DNA from: Elizabethkingia occulta
GTDB lineage: Bacteria; Bacteroidota; Bacteroidia; Flavobacteriales; Weeksellaceae
Assembly (NCBI RefSeq): GCF_002023715.1
Contig: NZ_MAHX01000013.1
Span: forward strand, 372,001-436,000
DNA: 64,000 nucleotides
Direction of reading: 5' to 3'
Shown: positions 35,622 to 45,039 of the stretch, one piece after another
Layout: every line of letters begins with the position of its first letter
Numbering within the stretch: the first letter of the stretch is position 1
Position numbers and translations under genes: made by a program
The notes under the pieces: model-generated
Database searches by the model: none
What the model was told of the DNA's origin: nothing
Seen by the model: the letters and a program-made list of their open reading frames with translations, nothing else

Positions 35622-38582
35622 ATGAAGTTACAACTTTTAATTGCACTGGGGCTGGTCTCCGGTCTGGAAGCGTATGCTCAAAATGTACCCAGGACAAGTG
35701 GTACGGACACTCTGAAAACAGGAGAGAAAAAAATTGATGAGGTTGTTATTACAGCTTTGGGAATCAAAAAAGAAAAGAAAGCATTAGGTTATGCTGTTCA
35801 GGAAGTAAAAGGCGATGTCTTTGAGAAGGCGAAAGAACCGAATTTCATTAATTCCCTTTCGGGACGTGTTGCGGGATTGAACATCCGAAACAGTACCGAT
35901 CTTTTTCAGGATCCGGGGATTAATCTGAGAGGTGCAAAGCCACTGATTGTAATAGATGGTGTGCCGGACAGAACCGCCGATTTATGGAGAGTTAATGCGG
36001 ATGATATTGACAATATCAGTGTCCTGAAAGGACCAACTGCTTCTGCACTTTATGGTTCTGTGGGTAAAGACGGAGCGATTATGATTACCACTAAAAAAGG
36101 TAAGAAAGGAAAGCTAACGGTTTCTTTTAATAATTCCACCATGTTTCAGACTTCCTTTATCCGCATTCCCGAAGTTCAGACGGTTTATGGAGGTGGGAAT
36201 AATGGAAAGTATGCATATATCAATGGTCAGGGATCGGGTAGTGAAGGTGGCGGATGGATTTGGGGTCCCAAGCTGGATCAGAAAGATCCGAATACTCCCA
36301 GTGGATTTTTCGAAACTCCTCAGTATAACAGCATTTTAGACCCGGTTACCGGAAAATTGATTCCGTTACCCTGGATTTCCCGGGGTAAAAACAATATTAA
36401 AAATTTCTTTGAAACAGGTCTTATCCAATCCAATAATGTAAGTGTAGACTGGGGGAGTGAGAAAGCAACTTTCAGACTTTCACTTTCCAATATTTATCAG
36501 AAAGGTATTGTTCCGAACACGAATCTGAAGACAACATCTATCAGTTTGGCAGGATCTGTAAATCCGGTTAAAAATCTGACAATTAACTCAGCTTTAACTT
36601 ATAATAAAACATATACTTCCAATTTTCCGGAAGTAGGATACGGACCCACTAACTATCTTTATAATCTTGTTTTGTGGACAGGAGCAGATGTGGATGTAAG
36701 GGATCTGAGAAATTACTGGGTACCTGGCAAAGAAGGTTATCAGCAGAGACATTACAATGTGTCTTATTACAATAACCCGTATTTCCAGGCTTATGAATAC
36801 CAAAGGCCTTACTACAAAGATAATATCATGGGGAACGTAAATCTGGAATATCAGATTGTGCCAAAATTAACTGCTAAGGCACGTGTCGGCGTTAATGTTT
36901 ATAGCCTGAACCGTGAGTACCGTGAGCCTAAGAGTTATATAGGCTATGGAAATAAATCATTAGGAAACTATAGTCAGGTTAATAATAATTATTTTGATAT
37001 CACTTCGGAATTAGGTCTGAAATATCAAAACAACTATTCGGATAATTTTACACTGAGTGCGGAAGCTTATGTAGCGAATTATTACAGAGAAATGAAAAAT
37101 AGTGAAATACGGACTGATGGTTTGGTGACTCCGGGCTGGTATAATCTTTTTAATAGTATTGGTCCGTTATTTATTCCTACAGACGGAAACAGAAACAGGA
37201 AAGAATATGAACAAATCAATAGTGTGTACGGTTATGTAGATATGGAGTTTTACAAAACATTCTTCCTGAATATGACAGCTCGGTACGATAAAGTATCAAC
37301 ATTGCCAAAAGGGAATAATGAGTATTTCTATCCATCGGTTTCCGGATCATTATTGCTGAATCAATTGTTTAATCTTCCTTCGTGGATTAATCTGGCAAAA
37401 GTACGGGGATCATATGCAAGTGTAACATCCGGAAAAATTGGGAATGACACTTATGGTTATATTTCTGCGTTTGAAAAAAGAGCAGGATGGAATGGGCAGC
37501 CAGCATTTGCTTTTGGTAATTCATTGATCGACCAGAATATAAAACCTGAGACAACAGATTCGTGGGAAATAGGAACTAATCTTGTTTTCCTTAGAAACAG
37601 AATTAATTTTGATGTCGCTTACTTTAATGCCAGAGATTACAATCAACTGGAAGAAGTTCCATTGTCTGAAGGTTCCGGTTATAAGAGTTTTTTAACCAAT
37701 GGAAATGTATATAAAAGAAAAGGTATAGAATTTACACTAAGTGCAGATGTAATTAAAAAGACAGATTTCAGATGGAGTACACAAGTTAATTTTAGTCAGT
37801 ATCGTAAATATCTGACCGAAGCATATGGAGGAAAACCCTATACTACAATTTACAATCAATCCAACGGAAGAAATAATATTGTTATGGTGGGAGAGCGTGC
37901 TGATAAGCTGACGGCTGTAGCGTACGAAACCTCACCAGACGGTCAGTTAGTATTGAAAAACGGATACCCGGTGTCTTCTTTAGCACCAATGGAAGCAAAT
38001 ATGGGCTACTCCAATCCGGACTGGACGTATGGCTTCTCTCATAATTTTAGTTATAAAAATTTCTCACTTTCACTATTATTTGACGGTAGAATTGGCGGAA
38101 TGATGTATTCTACAACCAACCAGAAAATGTGGTGGGGAGGTATTGCACCGGAAACAGTTAATCAGTTCCGGGATGATGCCAATGCCGGAAAAAACACCTA
38201 CATCGCTCCGGGAGTCAGAGTTACAGAGGGTTTTATCACCTATGATAAAAATGGGAATGTGGTCTCAGATACCCGAAAATTTGCACCAAATGATGTTGCC
38301 GTGAATTACAATGCTTATATGCAGAGTACAAGTAATGCCTTTGAAAGCAATTACCATTACTATAAGCAAACGTTTATTAAGCTGAGAGAAGTAACGTTGA
38401 CTTATAACTTCGGAAAATCTTTTGTTGACAAGCTAAACTTGTCTTCAGCTAGTATTTCTTTGGTAGGCAGAAACCTTTGGTTGTCATCAAAAATTAAGAA
38501 TGTAGATCCGGATTCAGGATTAGATAATCTTCAGACACCAGCAACGAGGAGCTTTGGGGTAAACATCAACGTGAAATTCTAA
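35622..38582 (+). CDS. SusC/RagA-family TonB-linked outer-membrane transporter
   Basis: 986 residues. Signal peptide (1-19, EAYAQ) followed directly by the SusC opening DEVVITALGIKKEKKALGYAVQ, plug domain with GLNIRNSTDLFQDPGINLRG and SVLKGPTASALYG, and a large barrel ending in VNINVKF. It lacks the N-terminal carboxypeptidase-regulatory-like domain found in many SusC proteins. It would import an oligomeric nutrient with the SusD lipoprotein encoded 17 nt downstream. Confidence 0.94.
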   Translation: MKLQLLIALGLVSGLEAYAQNVPRTSGTDTLKTGEKKIDEVVITALGIKKEKKALGYAVQEVKGDVFEKAKEPNFINSLSGRVAGLNIRNSTDLFQDPGINLRGAKPLIVIDGVPDRTADLWRVNADDIDNISVLKGPTASALYGSVGKDGAIMITTKKGKKGKLTVSFNNSTMFQTSFIRIPEVQTVYGGGNNGKYAYINGQGSGSEGGGWIWGPKLDQKDPNTPSGFFETPQYNSILDPVTGKLIPLPWISRGKNNIKNFFETGLIQSNNVSVDWGSEKATFRLSLSNIYQKGIVPNTNLKTTSISLAGSVNPVKNLTINSALTYNKTYTSNFPEVGYGPTNYLYNLVLWTGADVDVRDLRNYWVPGKEGYQQRHYNVSYYNNPYFQAYEYQRPYYKDNIMGNVNLEYQIVPKLTAKARVGVNVYSLNREYREPKSYIGYGNKSLGNYSQVNNNYFDITSELGLKYQNNYSDNFTLSAEAYVANYYREMKNSEIRTDGLVTPGWYNLFNSIGPLFIPTDGNRNRKEYEQINSVYGYVDMEFYKTFFLNMTARYDKVSTLPKGNNEYFYPSVSGSLLLNQLFNLPSWINLAKVRGSYASVTSGKIGNDTYGYISAFEKRAGWNGQPAFAFGNSLIDQNIKPETTDSWEIGTNLVFLRNRINFDVAYFNARDYNQLEEVPLSEGSGYKSFLTNGNVYKRKGIEFTLSADVIKKTDFRWSTQVNFSQYRKYLTEAYGGKPYTTIYNQSNGRNNIVMVGERADKLTAVAYETSPDGQLVLKNGYPVSSLAPMEANMGYSNPDWTYGFSHNFSYKNFSLSLLFDGRIGGMMYSTTNQKMWWGGIAPETVNQFRDDANAGKNTYIAPGVRVTEGFITYDKNGNVVSDTRKFAPNDVAVNYNAYMQSTSNAFESNYHYYKQTFIKLREVTLTYNFGKSFVDKLNLSSASISLVGRNLWLSSKIKNVDPDSGLDNLQTPATRSFGVNINVKF

Positions 38583-38599
38583 TTAAAAACACAAAAGAA

Positions 38600-40060
38600 A
38601 TGAAATCAACAAAAATATATTTTTTAACAATAATCACGGTATTAGGTTTGTCGGGCTGTAGTAAAGTTGAAGATTATCAGGATGATCCTAATCGCCCGAC
38701 ACGGGTTGGACCTGAATCTTTGCTTCCGGACATCGAAATAAATGCGTTTAAAACTATTGATGCAAGTGCTGCTTTAGCCTCCAGACAGCTGACTTATATT
38801 AACGGTGTGAATAGAGAACAGTATTATGACTGGCAACGAAGCTCCAGTTCTTTTGGAAATTATGATAATATCAAGCAGGTACAGAAAATGATAGGTGAAG
38901 CCGACAGAACGGGAAGTCCTGTTTATAAGTCTTTGGCCCGCTTTTTTAGATCTTACTTTTTTATCTCACTTACCGAAGCCTATGGTGATATCCCATATAG
39001 TGAAGCAGTGAAGGAAGGTGTTTTCTATCCAAAATATGATGATCAAAAAAATATTTATAAAGATGTGCTTAATGAATTGGCTTTAGCCAATACAGAGCTT
39101 TCTAAATTCAATACAAATATTAGCGGTGATCTTATCTATAATGGTGATCTGCTTAAATGGAGAAAATTGATTAATTCTTACAGGTTAAGAATTCTAATGG
39201 ATCTATCTAAAAGAGCTGATGATTCGGATCTGAATGTAAAACAAACTTTCGCTGATATTGTGAATAATCCGTCTCAGAATCCTATTATGGAAGGAAGTGC
39301 AGATAGTGGTGCTTTGCCGTTTTATAATCTAGTGAATAACCGTTATCCTTATTTTAACAGCAATGATCTGAAAACAGCCTATTATATGGAGGAGAGTTTC
39401 GTGAAAAAACTTAGAGATACAAATGATCCAAGGTTGTTTAAAATGGCCGAGAAGAAAACAAGTAGTGTAAACACAGATCCTGGTAACCCCTTTAGTTATT
39501 ATGATGGCCTTTATGGTAGTGGTGATTTAGGGGAAAACTCTAAAAGGGCATCTGATGGTCTGGCATCGAGAATTAATCCAAGATATTTTGACGACCCGAT
39601 TAATGAACCGACGCTTTTGATGGGATATGCCGAATTACAGTTTATTTTGGCCGAAGCTGCTGTAAGAGGCTGGATTGGCGGGAATGCAAATGCTTTCTAT
39701 ACAAAAGGGATTAGCGCTTCTATGGATTTCTATAAAATCAGTAATACAGATGCTGCAACTTATCTGGCACAGTCGGAATTGCAATTGAAAACCGGTAGTG
39801 AAATAGAACAGATTATGAACCAAAAGCATACTGCCTTATTCTTTAATACCGGATGGAGAATTTTCTATGACCAGAGAAGAACAGGATATCCCAAGTTTAA
39901 TACTGATGGAAAAGGTATTCTGAATGACGGAAAAATTCCTAAAAGAAGAATGTATCCTTCTTCAGAAATTACTAACAATAATACAAACCTTACCAATGCT
40001 GTTAACAGACAATATCCTGGTGGTGATAATATTAATGGTGTTATGTGGCTGATCAAGTAG
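38600..40060 (+). CDS. SusD/RagB-like nutrient-binding lipoprotein (SusD-like_2 type)
   Basis: 486 residues. Lipoprotein signal with lipobox LSGC (Cys20), then an all-helical SusD fold: DDPNRPTRVGPESLLPDIE, ARFFRSYFFISLTEAYGDIPYSEA, and FILAEAAVRGW in the TPR region. These match the PF12771 branch of the SusD family. It forms the surface lid of the SusC transporter. Last gene of the phosphodiesterase-SusC-SusD operon, followed by a terminator. Confidence 0.93.
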   Translation: MKSTKIYFLTIITVLGLSGCSKVEDYQDDPNRPTRVGPESLLPDIEINAFKTIDASAALASRQLTYINGVNREQYYDWQRSSSSFGNYDNIKQVQKMIGEADRTGSPVYKSLARFFRSYFFISLTEAYGDIPYSEAVKEGVFYPKYDDQKNIYKDVLNELALANTELSKFNTNISGDLIYNGDLLKWRKLINSYRLRILMDLSKRADDSDLNVKQTFADIVNNPSQNPIMEGSADSGALPFYNLVNNRYPYFNSNDLKTAYYMEESFVKKLRDTNDPRLFKMAEKKTSSVNTDPGNPFSYYDGLYGSGDLGENSKRASDGLASRINPRYFDDPINEPTLLMGYAELQFILAEAAVRGWIGGNANAFYTKGISASMDFYKISNTDAATYLAQSELQLKTGSEIEQIMNQKHTALFFNTGWRIFYDQRRTGYPKFNTDGKGILNDGKIPKRRMYPSSEITNNNTNLTNAVNRQYPGGDNINGVMWLIK

Positions 40061-40082
40061 CATACATTTTAATGAAAATATA

Positions 40083-40119
40083 CAAGCCTGAATATTATAT
40101 TCGGGCTTGATTTTTTTTT
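40083..40119 (+). terminator. Terminator after susD
   Basis: 11-bp stem (40083-40093 with 40099-40109, one wobble), 5-nt loop, T run 40111-40119. Confidence 0.9.
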
Positions 40120-40256
40120 AACTAAAGCGTTCTTTCTTTTTGCTTTAATAATGAGTTTTAACTAAAGTGTTTAAAAATTCAGAGCCTATTTGGATTTTAA
40201 TTCAAGAAAGCATTAGGCTCCGATAGATTAGTTCGTCAGGCTTACCATGAACTAAG

Positions 40257-40342
40257 CTCACTATACACTTAGATCAGCCTGAGATCATTCAATATGAAAA
40301 TGTTTTGGGAGAACAATGTCACTCTGAGCTTGTCGAAGAGTA
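40257..40342 (+). repeat. Dispersed intergenic repeat, copy A
   Basis: Its core (40294-40328) matches the minus strand at 60526-60560 with 32 of 35 bases. The right end (GTCACTCTGAGCTTGTCGAAGAGT, 40319-40342) is a motif type widely seen in Bacteroidota intergenic repeats. It lies in the noncoding gap 40061-40403, which otherwise holds the susD terminator and no gene. Confidence 0.7.
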
Positions 40343-40403
40343 TTAACTATAAAATTTAAACAGGTTCTTAGAATAAATAGTTGCAGATAATAACAAAACC
40401 TGA

Positions 40404-41240
40404 CTAATTAGGATAATGTATTGCCTTGTTTAGCTCAGCAGGATTGTTGTATTTTTTAATAAGCTCCTGCATATTCTTCGTCTGTGTGTTTAGTTCGTCC
40501 AGGGTTTGTATTTCTCTTCCGTTGATGTTAATCTTCCAGTCTGCATTTGTTTTTGCAAAATTATTTCTTTCATAGGCAAACGGGTCATTGTAGTATTCCA
40601 TAAACAACTTTTGTTTCTGTTGCTCGGTAATCGGGACAGCTTTGTTTCCAAAAAATGATTCAACAAAATCCTGGGTGGGATAGGTCTCTTTTAGATTCTG
40701 GCTTTTCACAAGCGTGTAAATAAAGTTTTGTTTATCATCCTGAATTTCAAAAATAAGCCCGGGTAATCCGCGGAACTTAAAAGGACCTTCGTTAAAAGGA
40801 ATATCTTTGCAAAACCACGCGGTCCAGTTTCTGCCACCAAATCCGGTAGTCGCTTTCTGCAGTGTGTAATTCTGAACTTTTTTAGTTTCATTAGAGATTT
40901 TCCAGTCTACTTTATCATTTGTTTTATAGGTGTAATAGCCAAATTTAATTGTAGTGAAATTCTCGTTTTCAAAAGAGTTTATTTTACGTTTTACAATTTG
41001 TCCGGACATATCGACAAATTTATTATCGCCTCCCGTTTTTTTGTTAATGGAGTCAGTTGTTAGTAGATCTCTTCCATAAAATTTCACTTCTTTGGGGTTG
41101 ATATCCAGAACCATATTGAGCTTGGCGCGGTCGGTTTCTGTAGAATCATATTTGAATTGTAGCTCGTAAATGTATCGATGTGTTTGCGATTTAGCAAAAG
41201 ATATAATAAATAAAATTGCTAAAAAAATAGTGTTTTTCAT
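40404..41240 (-). CDS. GLPGLI family secreted protein
   Basis: 278 residues with a signal peptide (about 1-18, AKSQ). The family name motif appears as FRGLPGLIFEI near residue 156. The domain is widespread in Bacteroidota, where it is predicted to be exported and often occurs near TonB or metal-transport genes; its function is not known. Transcribed alone; the noncoding region 41241-41638 is upstream. Confidence 0.9.
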   Translation of the reverse strand: MKNTIFLAILFIISFAKSQTHRYIYELQFKYDSTETDRAKLNMVLDINPKEVKFYGRDLLTTDSINKKTGGDNKFVDMSGQIVKRKINSFENENFTTIKFGYYTYKTNDKVDWKISNETKKVQNYTLQKATTGFGGRNWTAWFCKDIPFNEGPFKFRGLPGLIFEIQDDKQNFIYTLVKSQNLKETYPTQDFVESFFGNKAVPITEQQKQKLFMEYYNDPFAYERNNFAKTNADWKININGREIQTLDELNTQTKNMQELIKKYNNPAELNKAIHYPN

Positions 41241-41332
41241 ACGATATAAAGCATTAGTGTTGATTAAAAATATTATAAATCATTATGATTCATCTTTATT
41301 TACTAAATTATGAAAAATGCTAATATGAAAAA

Positions 41333-41365
41333 GAATCGTATTAAATAAATAATACGATTCCCAAA
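41333..41365 (-). terminator. Minus-strand terminator downstream of the oxidoreductase gene
   Basis: Perfect 10-bp stem (41333-41342 with 41351-41360), 8-nt loop. On the minus strand it is followed by a run of T. It is about 280 nt past the oxidoreductase stop, leaving a long 3' untranslated region or a small gene in between. Confidence 0.6.
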
Positions 41366-41483
41366 AACACACTTGATGAAATGATTATTCATTATTATGA
41401 ATAATCGATATATAAAAATATATCATTGTAAATTTATAAAAAAATAATGATCTTAACTAATATTTTATGTGTGAAAAAAATCA

Positions 41484-41582
41484 TTATAATGCTAAATAAT
41501 CTGTTTTTTTACTTTTTTCCTCTTCAATCTTTAATTTTTTTCCATTCATAAAGCTTGGAATCAGATTGTTATCCTTATTCAT
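41484..41582 (-). CDS. Possible 32-residue basic mini-protein (uncertain)
   Basis: ATG at 41580-41582, stop at 41484-41486, product begins MNKDNNLIPSFMNGKK and is Lys/Glu rich. The frame stays open upstream toward the oxidoreductase stop. The gene is supported only by its open frame and by being placed between the oxidoreductase gene and the terminator. It may be noise. Confidence 0.2.
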   Translation of the reverse strand: MNKDNNLIPSFMNGKKLKIEEEKSKKTDYLAL

Positions 41583-41638
41583 TGTTAAACGTGTTCCGAA
41601 ATCAAAAAGTATTTCGGTAAAGTAAATTAGACTAATTC

Positions 41639-42583
41639 TTAAATGCCAACCACGATTTTTCCAACTGTTGTCCCGCTTTCTATCTGCTGGTGGGCTTCTT
41701 TTATTTCGTCCAGCGCATACACTTTATAAATATGCGGCTTTATAATTTCTCTTTCCAGTAAGCCGGCAATATGCTGCATGTCGGTTCCGCTGGAATATAC
41801 TTTCATATAAAAACTGGCGTGCAGATGTTTGGAGCGTGCTGCCTTCTCATCTTCTTCTTTGTATCCCGAAGGAAGTCCAATAATAGTTCCAAAATGTTTA
41901 AGAACCTGTATAGATTTAGCAAAATTATCACCACTAATGGCATCCAATACAAAATCCAGGTCGTGCAAAACCTCCTCAAACTTTACCGATTTGTAGTCTA
42001 TATGTTCATCTGCTCCTAATCCAAGTACAAAATCTTTATTTTTAGCCGATGAGGTTCCGATAACATAAGCGCCTAAATGTTTGGCTATTTGTACGGCAAA
42101 GTGACCAACACCTCCGGAAGCAGCGTGAATAAGTGTTTTGTCATTTGGGCGAAGTTTACCATAACTATTGAAAGCCTGCCATGCGGTAAGTGCTGCAAGA
42201 GTACTGGCTGCCGCCTCTTCATGGGATATATTTCGGGGCTTTTTTGCAAGATGTGCAGCAGGAGCAGCAACATATTCTGCATAGGCCTTACCATGTCCGG
42301 TAAAGTTAACCATTCCGAAAACTTCATCTCCGGTTTTAAACTGTGTTACTTTTGTACCAACAGCTTCTACAATTCCGGATACATCCCAGCCTAAAATAAT
42401 TGGATCATAAGCCAATAATTCTGGAGCCCAGCCGATACCTTTGCGGATTTTAGAATCCACAGGATTGATGCTGATCGCTTTAGCCCTGATCAGTACTTCA
42501 TCCTCTCCGATAGAAGGGACAGGAGTATCTTTGATTTCCAGTTGATCGATATCTCCAAAAGCGTTCAGTACAACAGCTTTCAT
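41639..42583 (-). CDS. NADP-dependent quinone-oxidoreductase-like MDR protein
   Basis: 314 residues. GroES-like N-domain (LEIKDTPVPSIGEDEVLIRAKAISINPVDSKIR) and a Rossmann domain with AASGGVGHFAVQIAKHLGAYVIGT. It lacks the Cys/His zinc-ligand cluster of alcohol dehydrogenases, consistent with the zinc-free quinone-reductase branch. The electron acceptor is unknown. It lies 42 nt after the secreted 199-residue protein and likely shares its transcript. Confidence 0.88.
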   Translation of the reverse strand: MKAVVLNAFGDIDQLEIKDTPVPSIGEDEVLIRAKAISINPVDSKIRKGIGWAPELLAYDPIILGWDVSGIVEAVGTKVTQFKTGDEVFGMVNFTGHGKAYAEYVAAPAAHLAKKPRNISHEEAAASTLAALTAWQAFNSYGKLRPNDKTLIHAASGGVGHFAVQIAKHLGAYVIGTSSAKNKDFVLGLGADEHIDYKSVKFEEVLHDLDFVLDAISGDNFAKSIQVLKHFGTIIGLPSGYKEEDEKAARSKHLHASFYMKVYSSGTDMQHIAGLLEREIIKPHIYKVYALDEIKEAHQQIESGTTVGKIVVGI

Positions 42584-42625
42584 TGGCTGGTTAAATTTAT
42601 AAGGATTGATAAATTGGGTAGAAAG

Positions 42626-43225
42626 TTATTTGCTTTTCAGATTTACCTGAGGAATGTTGAAAGCAGAAACAGCATTCAGGCTTGTCTGAATGTTGGATTT
42701 AAGATCCGTCAGAAATTTTTCGATGTCCGGAGCGTATCCTCTTTCACTAAGTCCGAATAAAACTATACCAGGATTACCAGAACTATCGGTAACACTACGG
42801 TAACGGTAAATATTGCGCTCGATAATAGCGACACTGCCTTTATTATCATTAGCACTTAGTAAAAAGTCTAAAATAATCTCGCCATTGTTTTCATACATCT
42901 GAAACTGAACAATAGGATTGGTTTCCTTTAGTTTTTTCAGTTCATTCAGTTTTAGACCTGCGATATCTTTTACAGCGTAATTGCCAGCGATATAATCTAT
43001 CATCAGCATTTTTTTGTATTTGTCTGTCTGTTCTCCGGAAGTCAGATATTCCTGTTTGTAATAATTGGCATTCGGATGAGAAGACCAGTTAAGTTTCCAT
43101 GAGGCATTGTTGAATTGTACAGGCCCGGGAATACTCAGGAAATCTGTCGCCTTTTGCTGCGCTTTTACAGACATGCTGAAGAGTATAGCGATCAGTGCCG
43201 GAGCAAAGAGTCTAAATAATTTCAT
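42626..43225 (-). CDS. Secreted protein of unknown function
   Basis: 199 residues with a signal peptide (1-22, SVKAQ). The mature part is a mix of helices and strands without membrane segments (YIAGNYAVKDIAGLKLNELKKL, IVQFQMYENNGEIILDFLLS). No family recognised. It lies between the WYL regulator 2 gene (59 nt) and the oxidoreductase gene (42 nt), so the three may form one unit. Confidence 0.7.
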   Translation of the reverse strand: MKLFRLFAPALIAILFSMSVKAQQKATDFLSIPGPVQFNNASWKLNWSSHPNANYYKQEYLTSGEQTDKYKKMLMIDYIAGNYAVKDIAGLKLNELKKLKETNPIVQFQMYENNGEIILDFLLSANDNKGSVAIIERNIYRYRSVTDSSGNPGIVLFGLSERGYAPDIEKFLTDLKSNIQTSLNAVSAFNIPQVNLKSK

Positions 43226-43284
43226 ACTAATTGTGTGAGTGGTGTTTTACAAAAATATCGAATTATTATCATCAAACGGTTATT

Positions 43285-44199
43285 TTATTCATAATTTTTT
43301 AAAGCATTTTTCAGATGTGCTGTAATCTGTTCTGAGAGGCATACAGGCTCCAATATTACGGCTTCCTGACCAAATGATAAAACTTCCTGCATAAAATCGT
43401 AAGTAGGATGCAGGAAAAACTCGAACCATATATGTTGTGGTGTTTCTCTGAAGCTTTTTTGTGAAGTATGCAGCGGAAAGCTACGGATATACTCACCTTG
43501 ATGGCGGGAACATTTCAGTACAATGCGTTCAGGTTTTTGTTCCGCAAGATTCATCACACCAAAGGCATTCTGAAAATGTTCTTTAAAATTCAGATTGTAC
43601 TTTTCACGATATTTTCCATTGCTTACCTCCAGATAATTAATTCTGTCCAGTCCAAAAGATTTCAAGGCTTTGTCTTTGGTATCTACAGCAATCAGGTACC
43701 ATCTGTTTTTGGATTCTTTTAGAGCTAAGGGTTGTACCTTGCGGGAAGTCATCAGTCGGGTCTGATAGCTGAAATGCTCGAATGTTACCACTCTTTTATT
43801 ACGAATGGCAAAAAACAGATCGTAGAAATGCTCGAGTCCGGTAGGTTTACGGGTTTCGAAGAATACAAAAGAAGAGAAGTCGGGATGTAGATTCAGAGCA
43901 TTACTGATCTGAAAAGATTCCAGAAGTTTTTGGTTGTACTCGTCGATTTCCATTACCGGTCGACTCTCTATGTAATAACGGTTGTCGCCTTTCTTTTTGT
44001 TATGGATATTAAGGTTGAAAAGGCTGGCGATTTCTTTAATATCCCTTTGCAGGGTTCGGATAGAGTAGCCGGTGATCTTGGCATCCTGAAATTCGAAGGA
44101 GCCCAACAGATACTCTTCCAGTTGTGCATAAGTTGCAGGAGAGCTTTCTAATCTCTTAATGATAAGAGCATAGCGGGTAAGATAGAAATCTTTTTTCAT
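43285..44199 (-). CDS. WYL-domain transcriptional regulator 2
   Basis: 304 residues, same layout as regulator 1: wHTH (about 1-75, TGYSIRTLQRDIKEI), WYL domain (about 130-210, PLALKESKNRWYLIAVD with W-Y-L and FGLDRINYLEVS) and a WCX-like C-terminus. It is a distant paralogue of the protein at 20794. Its own promoter (44283-44290) is preceded by an inverted-repeat operator nearly identical to the one beside regulator 1. Genes downstream are the secreted protein and the oxidoreductase. Confidence 0.85.
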   Translation of the reverse strand: MKKDFYLTRYALIIKRLESSPATYAQLEEYLLGSFEFQDAKITGYSIRTLQRDIKEIASLFNLNIHNKKKGDNRYYIESRPVMEIDEYNQKLLESFQISNALNLHPDFSSFVFFETRKPTGLEHFYDLFFAIRNKRVVTFEHFSYQTRLMTSRKVQPLALKESKNRWYLIAVDTKDKALKSFGLDRINYLEVSNGKYREKYNLNFKEHFQNAFGVMNLAEQKPERIVLKCSRHQGEYIRSFPLHTSQKSFRETPQHIWFEFFLHPTYDFMQEVLSFGQEAVILEPVCLSEQITAHLKNALKNYE

Positions 44200-44282
44200 G
44201 GGGTTATGTTTGTTTTATGGTCACTCTCAACCTCCATGATCACTGAAATCAAGTAGGTTTCGTAGCCATTAATCTTAGATAA

Positions 44283-44321
44283 CAAAGATAAAAGAGTAGA
44301 GCGACAAGATGTGTCGTTCTA
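44283..44321 (-). promoter_or_regulatory. Operator-promoter module of WYL regulator 2
   Basis: Inverted repeat GAGCGACA-N5-TGTCGTTC (44299-44319) with one G-T mismatch. On the minus strand it is followed after 8 nt by an exact -7 box TATCTTTG (44283-44290). The same arrangement, with the same 5-nt and 8-nt spacings, lies beside regulator 1 (20728-20765). Confidence 0.7.
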
Positions 44322-44428
44322 TATTTTGTGGATAACTTTTTTGGAAAAAAGAGGTTTATTTTAACCCGGTCTTGAACTCAGAAAATCGATTATATTTCAA
44401 TTGTTTTTTCTTTTAGAAAAGCTGTATT

Positions 44429-44519
44429 GATGTGAGCGTTTCGTTCGTATTAATGAGAATATAGTCTTTTAATAAAATAAGCTGCCTGAAAAGGCAACTT
44501 TTTAGATATTTTATTAGTT
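44429..44519 (-). repeat. Duplicated 3' flank, copy 1 (with terminator)
   Basis: About 90 nt closely similar to 45040-45129: GAGCG-(TTT or TCT)-CG(T or C)TC hairpin, an AT-rich middle, an AAGCTGCCT/AGGCAACTT stem (44479-44487 with 44492-44500) and TTTTATTAGT. On the minus strand the stem is followed by a T-rich tract, so it terminates the orphan immunity-like gene. Confidence 0.8.
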
Positions 44520-44583
44520 GTAAACTAGAGGCTCACATGGGCAATTTAGCTTTAGACTTATATTTATCCAGGGATGTTAGATA

Positions 44584-44997
44584 CTAATTTTTTCTTATTT
44601 CATATAATAAATATAAGGATAGAATAAAATTACCTATAATAAATATAATAATAGCATAAAAAAATATACTTCCCTTTTTATTTACTCTTTCTGGTAATTG
44701 ATCAAATTTTTTAATATAATCTTTCCATATACCATTATTATCAAAGGTAAAATAACTAAGTAAAAGGACTAAAATACCTAATATAATAAAATGTATTTTT
44801 TTTACTATGAAATTTTCATCAATTAAAATTGTATAGTAATTAAAAAGAGAAGCTACAAACCATACTTCAAGTGCGATCATAGCAAGACTTGCTTTAAAAT
44901 CTGTTAAAAAAACTCCACCAGATATTGCGGAAGTATAATCTATTAACTTATACATTTTGTAAAAAAAATAATAATAAGCGCGTTTTATATTTGTCAT
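44584..44997 (-). CDS. Small membrane protein, orphan immunity-like gene
   Basis: 137 residues with about four hydrophobic segments (42-60, 66-86, 110-132 and a weaker N-terminal one). No known family. It lies downstream of the RHS toxin-like gene and its probable immunity gene, between two copies of a 90-nt repeat. That is typical for displaced immunity genes left behind when RHS tips are exchanged. A membrane immunity protein would suit a toxin acting at the membrane, but the matching toxin is not present here. Confidence 0.55.
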   Translation of the reverse strand: MTNIKRAYYYFFYKMYKLIDYTSAISGGVFLTDFKASLAMIALEVWFVASLFNYYTILIDENFIVKKIHFIILGILVLLLSYFTFDNNGIWKDYIKKFDQLPERVNKKGSIFFYAIIIFIIGNFILSLYLLYEIRKN

Positions 44998-45039
44998 AAT
45001 TACAATTTTATTGCCGAGTTATTAATATATAACCCCGCC

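Larger units (their letters stand above)
41241..41638. other. 398-nt intergenic region with two perfect hairpins
   Basis: Holds the upstream region of the GLPGLI gene, a minus-strand terminator (41333-41365), a second 10-bp perfect stem with 4-nt loop (41383-41392 with 41397-41406), and a possible 32-residue open frame on the minus strand (41484-41582). No established RNA family was recognised. Confidence 0.5.
44200..44583. other. Regulatory region of WYL regulator 2 plus repeat copy 1
   Basis: Contains the operator-promoter module for regulator 2 (44283-44321), then the first copy of a 90-nt duplicated flank (44429-44519). The remaining sequence shows no gene. Confidence 0.6.
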
